Origin: G963668605 sp963793625
GTDB taxonomy: Bacteria > Acidobacteriota > Terriglobia > Bryobacterales > Bryobacteraceae
NCBI GenBank assembly: GCA_963793625.1
Contig: CAWCAT010000022.1
Span: forward strand, 1 to 64,000
Length of the DNA stretch: 64,000 nt
Reading direction: 5' to 3'
Shown: in pieces, positions 58,023-64,000 of the stretch
Layout: each line of letters opens with the position of its first letter
Numbering within the stretch: the first letter of the stretch is position 1
Made by a program: the position numbers and the translations under genes
The notes under the pieces: generated by a model
Seen by the model: the letters and a program-made list of their open reading frames with translations, nothing else
Told to the model about the DNA's origin: nothing
Databases searched by the model: none

Positions 58023-60197
58023 TTATATCTCCTGTTGTTTTCCGAAATCACAGTCGCTCAACGGCCTGGGCGTCATCCATCCCAGGCCCGCGAAAAGCAC
58101 CACCACCGAGCGCGGCCCGGCCTGATAGGCCTTGTCCGCAACCGGGGCGCTGCTTGCCACTCGACGATATCGTGCGGCGGGTCCAGAGCAGTATCGATCC
58201 ACCGGCGCCATGCACCGCCGCCGGCGCTCGGTCAATGGCAGCTCGAAACTCGAGCGGCTCCCAATATGCGTTCAGAATCAGGTGGAGACGCAGTCCGTGC
58301 TGCGGGAGTTCCGCGCCGAATGCCAGGCTGTGCGAGCAGGGCCTCCAGTCCGGCTGATCCAGTTTCACGCCGTGCCATGCGTGTTTCGAGTCGCGAAGCA
58401 AGTCGGTTCAGGCTTACGCGCCGACGCTCGTGCTCCACTCCCCGCATCAGACCGGCGTGCAATCAGGAGTCTCACGAAGCGGTGCAACGTCGGCGTGCCT
58501 GGAGAGCAGGGTCCAGTCGAACCAATTGACCTCGTTGTCCTGGCAGTAGGCATTGTTGTTGCCGCGCTGCGTGCGCCGCACTTCGTCACCCATGAGAATC
58601 ATCGGCACGCCCAGAGAAAGCATGGTGACGGTCAGGAAGTTCTTGACCTGCCGGTTGCGCAACTTCTCGACTGCGGGTCGTCGCGATGGGCCCTCCACCC
58701 CGCAGTTCCAGCTTCGGTTATCGTCGGCGCCGTCGCGGTTGCCTTCGCCGTTTTCCTCGTTGTGCTTGTGGTTGTAGGAGACCAGGTCATTGAGGGTGAA
58801 GCCGTCATGGCAGGTCACGAAGTTGACGCTCTGCTCGGCTTCGCGATTCTCGTGGCCATAGATCTCCGGGCTGCCGAGAAACCGGTCCGCAATGCGTGAT
58901 CACCGAGTCCTCCTGGCCGCGGAAGAAGTCGCGGACATCGTCGCGAAACCGTCCGTTCCACTCCTTCCAACTGTCCCCGATGAAGCTGCCCACCTGGTAC
59001 AGGCCGGCCGCATCCCAGGCTTCCGCAATCATCTTCGTGCCCGCGAGCGCCGGATCGGATTCGATGTCCCAGAGCACCGGCGGGTTCGACATCACATGGC
59101 CGGTCGAATCGCGCGCCAGAATGGAGGCGAGGTCGAAGCGGAAGCCATCCACATGCATCTCCTCGACCCAGTAGCGAAGGCTGTCCACGATCATGCGGCG
59201 GACAATCGGATGATTGGCGTTGAGCGTGTTGCCGGTGCCGCTGTAATTGGCGTAGCGGGCAGCGATCCGTCTCGAGAATATAGTAGGTGTTATTATCGAT
59301 TCCGCGGAAGCACAGGGTGGGGCCGCGCTGGTCGCCTTCCGCGGTGTGATTGAATACCACGTCGAGAATGACCTCGATTCCCGCCCGGTGCAGCGCCTTG
59401 ACCATGTCGCGAAACTCGTCCACCGGACCCAACGGATCCCGGCGAGAGCTGTACGCCTGGTGCGGCGCAAAGAAGGAAATCGGCGCATAACCCCAGTAGT
59501 TGACCCGTCCCGGCGGGCAATCCTGGGCGTCGAACTGGAACACTGGCAAAAGTTCCACGGCGGTGATGCCGAGGTCCTGAAGATACGGGATCTTCTCGAC
59601 CAGACCGGCATAGGTGCCTCGGGTGTTCTCCGGGAACACCGGAACTCGGATGGCGAGTGAAGCCTCGCACGTGCATTTCGTAAATGATGGTGCGCGAAGA
59701 GGGCCGCTTCAGCGGCGTATCGCCCTTCCCAATCGTAAGCGCGCGGATCCACCACGACGCTCTTCATGGCCGTGGAGGTGTTGTCGCCCTCCATTCTGGC
59801 GGCGTCGCGGCTGTAGTTTTTCGGAACCACGACACCTCGGCCGTAAGGGTCGAGAAGCAGCTTGGAGGGGTCAAAGCGGAGACCGCTCGCGGGATCGGAC
59901 GGTCCGTGAACGCGGAAGCCGTAGATCTGTCCGGCCTGAACGCCGGGTACGAAGGCGTGCCAATAGTGATAAGTGCGGTTGGCTGCGGGATCGATGCGGA
60001 TAACGCGCGCAGGACGCGCATCATCTTCGCGGTCGAAAAGCAGCAACTCGACGCTGGGAGGAAGTTCTCGAGAAGATGCTGAAATTGGCGCCACCCTCCA
60101 CCAGGGTCGCGCCGATAGGATGGCTCCGACCGTGCTCTGTGAATCCTCCGTCGCTGGAGAACTCCCGTTCCGAGATGAAATGCTCGATGGCGCTCAC
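58023..60197 (-). CDS. glgX: Glycogen debranching enzyme (GH13, GlgX/isoamylase type), several frameshifts
   Basis: The GTG at 60197 follows AAAGGAG, which is embedded in the last codons of tkt. The N-terminal CBM48 region has SHPIGATLVEGGANFSIFSR and GQIYGFRVHGPSDPASGLRF. The barrel has EVILDVVFNHTAEGDQRGPT (region I), MHVDGFRFDLASILARD with nucleophile Asp (II), TKMIAEAWDAAGLYQVG with Glu (III) and MTCHDGFTLNDLVSYNHKHN (IV), and the family block NNAYCQDNEVNWFDW. At least five frame changes are needed between 59700 and 58100. It hydrolyses alpha-1,6 branches of glycogen, releasing glucan for phosphorylase. Because all catalytic motifs persist, indel errors are more likely than decay. Confidence 0.82.
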
Positions 60198-60200
60198 TTA

Positions 60201-62285
60201 TTACTCCTTTCCCAGCAGTTCCTTGGCGAGCAAGACCACCCGGTCCGGCTCGAATCCAAACTTCTTCTGGAGCGACTTAAGCGGTGCGGAGGCGCCGAAC
60301 GTCTCCATGCCGATGATGCGGCCCTTTGCCCCGACGTATCGCTCCCAGCCGAAGGTTGATGCCTGCTCGATCGCGACTCGCGCCACCACCTCGGGCGGCA
60401 GCACGCTGGTCGCGATATTTTCGGGTCTGAGCTTCGAAGATTTCCCAAGAGGGCATCGAAACCACTCGCGAACGGATGCCTTCGGCAACCAGTTTCTCAT
60501 GTGCCTGCACGGCGAGAATCAGTTCGCTGCCGGAAGCAATCAGAATGACCTCGGGCTTCCCTCCCGGAGCGTCCGCGAGTACGTAAGCGCCGCGCGCGAC
60601 CCCGGATGCGGATGCGTACTTGCTCCGATCGAGCGTGGGCAGAGCCTGGCGCGACAGCGCCAGTACCGCGGGCTTGTGACGGAGTCGCAGGATGTAGCGG
60701 TACGCCTCGACGACCTCATTGGCATCGCCGGGCCGCAGCATGACCAGCCCGGGGATGGCACGCAACGACGCAAGATGCTCTACCGGCTGATGGGTCGGCC
60801 CGTCTTCCCCGTCTCCCATGGCGTCGTGAGTGAAGATGAAGATGGCGGGCAATTCCATCAATGCCGACAGCCGCATGGCGGGGCGCGCATAGTCACTGAA
60901 GATGAAGAAGGTGGCCCCATAAGCGCGGAGCTTGGAAAGCGAGAGGCCGTTCACAATGGCGGCCATTGCGTGCTCGCGGATGCCGAAATGGATATTTCTG
61001 CCTCCCGGGTTGTTGGCCTGGAAATCTCCCGTACCGGCCAGAATGGTCTTGTTCGACGGTCCAAGATCCGCCGAACCGCCGAGGAGCCACGGGATGTTCT
61101 GCGCAAGCACATTCAGCACCTTTCCCGAGGCTTCGCGGCCCGCAATGCCTTTCGGATCGGCGGGGAAGACGGGGAGGTTGCGGTCCCACCCGGCCGGGAG
61201 CTCGCGACGCTCGATCCGGTCTATCTCGGTGGCCAGTTCGGGGTACTCAGCCCGATACGCGGCAAAAAGCTCAGTCCATTCGCGCCTCGCGTTCGCGCCG
61301 CGCGCGCCGATTCCGTCGGCGAAGTGGTCGTACACTTCCTCCGGCACCAGGAACTTCGCGTCTTCGGGCCACCCGTAATAGCGTTTGGCTAGCCGGGCCT
61401 CCTCCTCGCCGAGCGGCTCTCCGTGGGCGGCGGCCGTACCCTGTTTGTTGAGGGGACCCATAGCCGATGTGGCTGTCCAGAACGATTACCAGGGTGGGGC
61501 GGTCCTTGATGCGGCGGAAGATCTGGAGGGCGTGCTCGATGCGGTCGACGTCGTTCGCGTCGCCGATGCGCAGGACGTTCCACTCATACGCCAGGAAGCG
61601 CGCCGCAACATCCTCCGTGAAAGTGATATTGGTGTCGCCCTCGATGGTGATGTGGTTGTTGTCGAAGATCCAGCAGAGATTGTCGAGACCCAGGTGGCCC
61701 GCCAGCGACGCCGCTTCCGAGGAAATACCCTCCATCAGGCAGCCATCACCGCAGACTGCGTAGATGTTGTGGTTGAGGATCTCAAAGCCTGGCCTGGTTG
61801 TAGCGGTGCGCGAGCCACTTTTCCGCGATGGCCATTCCCACGCTGGTGGCAACACCCTGTCCGAGCGGGCCCGTCGTGGTCTCGACGCCCGAGACCCAGC
61901 CGTACTCGGGGTGTCCCGGCGCCCTGCTATCAAGCTGGCGGAAGTGGCGGATATCATCGAGCGTCACCGCCGGCTGGCCGAGCCTTTCATACTCGCTGTT
62001 AACGGCCCGGGTCCCGCTGAGGTGGAGTATCGACCAGAGCAGCATCGAAGCGTGGCCGTTGGAAAGCACGAACCGGTCCCGGTTGGGCCAGATGGGGTCC
62101 TTGGGATCGAATTGCATCACTCGATTCCAGAGCGTGTAGACCAGCGGCGCGAGCGCCATGGGTGTGCCGGGATGTCCGGACTTTGCTTGCTCAACGGCGT
62201 CAATCGAAAGAGTCCGGATGGTATTGATACAAAGCTGGGCGATCCCGGCGTCGGTTGTCGGTGCAGTTAAGTACGGCGCACTCAT
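60201..62285 (-). CDS. tkt: Transketolase, three frameshifts
   Basis: The ATG at 62285 follows AAGGAGA. Blocks in order are IDAVEQAKSGHPGTPMALAP, LSNGHASMLLWSILHLSG and TTGPLGQGVATSVGMAIAEK; after a frame change near 61790, NIYAVCGDGCLMEGISSEAA and NNHITIEGDTNITFTED (thiamine-diphosphate site); after a second near 61450, WLLGGSADLGPSNKT, NIHFGIREHAMAAIVNGLSL and THDAMGDGEDGPTHQPVEHL; and after a third near 60450, a C-terminal RIIGMETFGASAPLKSLQKK. Transketolase moves two-carbon units in the pentose-phosphate pathway, and here would regenerate xylulose 5-phosphate from fructose 6-phosphate for the phosphoketolase. Two in-frame TAA stops precede the glgX GTG. Confidence 0.9.
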
Positions 62286-62325
62286 CGTCGTCTCCTTGCG
62301 CTTCGCAGGCGGCGCCCAACGCTTT

Positions 62326-63957
62326 TCATTGGGCCTCCTTGAGCTTGCGGTAGCGTCGGATCAGGGCATTGGTTGAGCTGTCGTGGCCAAGCTCAGGTTC
62401 CTTTTCGCTCTCCAATTCGGGAATGATACGCTGGGCCAGCACCTTCCCCAGTTCCACGCCCCATTGGTCGAATGAATCGATCTGCCAGATGGCGCCCTGA
62501 ATAAAAACAGCGTGTTCATACAACGTCACCAGTGTGCCGAGCGTCTCCGGGGTCAATCGCTCGGCAAGGATCGTGTTCGATGGCCGGTTGCCATCAAAAA
62601 CCCGGTGAGGTACCAGCCAATCCGCAATCTCTTCGGCCTTGGCTTGCTCGGACGTCTTACCGAACGCCAGCGCCTCCGCCTGCGCGAAGACATTCGCCAT
62701 CAGCAGGTCGTGGTGACGGCCCATCGGGTTCAGCGGCCGGCAGAACGCGATGAAGTCGCAAGGAACCATTCGGGTCCCCTGATGTATTAACTGGTAGAAC
62801 GAATGCTGGCCGTTGGTTCCTGGCTCGCCGAAGTAGATCGGACCGGTATCACAAGTGACGCGGTTCCCATCTAGCATGACCTGTTTCCCGTTGCTCTCCA
62901 TGGTCAACTGCTGCAGGTAGGCGGGAAACCGCTTGAGGTACTGTTCGTAAGGCAAAACCGCAACAGCGGGCGCACCGAAGAAGTCGTTGTACCAGATGGA
63001 AAGGAGGCCCATTAGCACGGGCAGGTTGCGATCGAACGGTGCTGTGCGGAAGTGCTCGTCCATTTGATGGCAGCCGTCCAACATAGCGCGGAAGTTCTCC
63101 GGACCGATCGCCAGCATGGTTGAGAGGCCGATCGCCGAAGTCATTGAGTAACGCCCGCCGACCCAATCCCAGAACTCAAACATATTGGCAATATCAATAC
63201 CGAACCTGGCCACTTCGCGGGCATTTGTCGAGACGGCGACGAAATGCCGGGCCACCGACTCTTCGTGGTTCCCCAGGCCAGACAGCGACCAATTGCGAGC
63301 AGAGTGGGCGTTGGTCATCGTTTCCAAGGTCGTAAAGGTCTTCGAGGAGACGATGAACAGAGTCTCCGCCGGGTCGAGGTCACGGAGGGCTTCGGCAAGA
63401 TCGGTGCCGTCGATGTTCGATACGAAGCGGAAGTTAATCTTGGGGTCGCTATAATGTCTGAGGGCTTCGTAGGCCATCACGGGTCCGAGGTCGGAGCCGC
63501 CGATGCCGATGTTGATGACGTTGCGGATGGGCTTACCAGTGTGACCTTTCCAAACGCCGCTCCGGACACGATTGCAGAAATCGGCCATCTTGTCGAGGAC
63601 GGCGTGAACCTGCGGCACGACGTTCCGCCCATCGACCACGATGGACGCGCCGATCGGGGCACGAAGGGCGACGTGCAGCACCGCCCGGTCTTCCGTAATA
63701 TTGATCCGGTCGCCATTAAACATGGCGTCGATGCACGCTCGCAGGCCGGATTGCTCCGCCAGTTCAAGGAGGAGGGCGATCGTTTCGCTGGTAATGCGGT
63801 TCTTAGAGTAATCGAGGTAGATGCCCCCCGCCTCGGCCGTGAAACGCTCGACGCGATTCGGATCGGAGCGGAACAAGTCCCGGAGATGCGACTTCAGAAG
63901 TTCTGAATGATGGGCTTTGAGCGCCTTCCATGCCGGCCGTTCGCTGGCCGGAATCAC
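62326..63957 (-). CDS. pgi: Glucose-6-phosphate isomerase
   Basis: The product is a complete class-I glucose-6-phosphate isomerase: VINIGIGGSDLGPVMAYEAL, FVSNIDGTDLAEALRDLDP, FIVSSKTFTTLETMTNAHSA, FWDWVGGRYSMTSAIGL (the P_GLUCOSE_ISOMERASE block), GEPGTNGQHSFYQLIHQGTR with the catalytic Glu and His, and IDSFDQWGVELGKVLAQRII near the end. It interconverts glucose 6-phosphate and fructose 6-phosphate. The start is taken as GTG 63957, but the frame stays open to the window edge and reads LLINGPSVIPASERPAW, so the true start may be further upstream. The tkt gene begins 40 bases downstream. Confidence 0.93.
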   Translation of the reverse strand: MIPASERPAWKALKAHHSELLKSHLRDLFRSDPNRVERFTAEAGGIYLDYSKNRITSETIALLLELAEQSGLRACIDAMFNGDRINITEDRAVLHVALRAPIGASIVVDGRNVVPQVHAVLDKMADFCNRVRSGVWKGHTGKPIRNVINIGIGGSDLGPVMAYEALRHYSDPKINFRFVSNIDGTDLAEALRDLDPAETLFIVSSKTFTTLETMTNAHSARNWSLSGLGNHEESVARHFVAVSTNAREVARFGIDIANMFEFWDWVGGRYSMTSAIGLSTMLAIGPENFRAMLDGCHQMDEHFRTAPFDRNLPVLMGLLSIWYNDFFGAPAVAVLPYEQYLKRFPAYLQQLTMESNGKQVMLDGNRVTCDTGPIYFGEPGTNGQHSFYQLIHQGTRMVPCDFIAFCRPLNPMGRHHDLLMANVFAQAEALAFGKTSEQAKAEEIADWLVPHRVFDGNRPSNTILAERLTPETLGTLVTLYEHAVFIQGAIWQIDSFDQWGVELGKVLAQRIIPELESEKEPELGHDSSTNALIRRYRKLKEAQ

Positions 63958-64000
63958 CGAGGGGCCGTTGATCAGGAGCTTTATATTACTCGGAGTTGAC

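Noticed and set aside
60076..61392. A 438-codon open frame on the plus strand
   Set aside because: It lies opposite tkt, whose conserved motifs are plain on the minus strand; the plus frame resembles nothing.
1..64000. tRNA, rRNA and CRISPR search by eye
   Set aside because: No T-loop-like GTTCGAATC box with a matching cloverleaf, no conserved rRNA segment and no regularly spaced repeats were seen; a covariance-model scan would settle the tRNA question.

Overview
The window looks like a chromosome piece from an acidobacterium of the Solibacter/Bryobacter type. The evidence is a TIGR03437-type C-terminal domain (28.1-29.3 kb), a VWFA-related acidobacterial protein (37.7-38.7 kb), Oar-like TonB receptors with an N-terminal carboxypeptidase-regulatory domain, a DUF2950 protein, many Tat or Sec exported hydrolases and high GC. 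No rRNA, tRNA or CRISPR array was recognised by eye.

Layout. 0-5 kb is a worn region: an IS91-type transposase tail at the left edge, a beta-lactamase-fold protein that has lost its catalytic residues and is followed by DUF302, a broken metallo-beta-lactamase gene, a 235 bp direct duplication, and broken SnoaL-like and TonB-C-like genes. 5.6-7.1 kb holds a two-gene terminase-like module with no other phage gene. 7.1-17.6 kb is a five-gene plus-strand operon for extracellular glycan breakdown: an enolase-superfamily dehydratase, a LmbE/GalB-like enzyme, a heparinase II/III-like lyase with PA14, an alkaline phosphatase and a second very large toroid/PA14 protein. It is followed by a GlcG-like haem-binding protein, a GH29 alpha-L-fucosidase and, divergent from it, an Oar-like TonB receptor with operator-like palindromes in the shared promoter region.

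24-35 kb is mixed: a decayed and an intact DUF72 gene facing each other, a TonB-receptor remnant, a GH4 glycosidase gene with many frameshifts, a P-domain/TIGR03437 secreted protein, an amidase remnant, a DUF481 outer-membrane protein, an aquaporin gene missing its first NPA box, a broken membrane protein, a GH13 glycosidase and a lone receiver protein. 35.7-45.3 kb has pckA, an ECF sigma factor with a VWFA protein, an NtrC-type regulator flanked by inverted remnants of an outer-membrane barrel gene, a SIS-domain protein, DUF2950 and DUF4136. 45.5-54.3 kb is a signalling island with three histidine kinases, one dead kinase gene, a CheY-like protein and two exported proteins.

54.3-64 kb is a tight minus-strand operon in the order pgi, tkt, glgX, xfp, ackA. 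It would turn glycogen and fructose-6-phosphate into acetyl phosphate and then acetate plus ATP by the phosphoketolase route. Three of its five genes carry frameshifts inside otherwise well-conserved protein. The same is seen in pckA, the phosphatase, the NtrC gene and others, which points to residual indel errors in the assembly for many of these, while short or deleted genes such as the kinase at 49.7 kb and the aquaporin are probably genuine pseudogenes.
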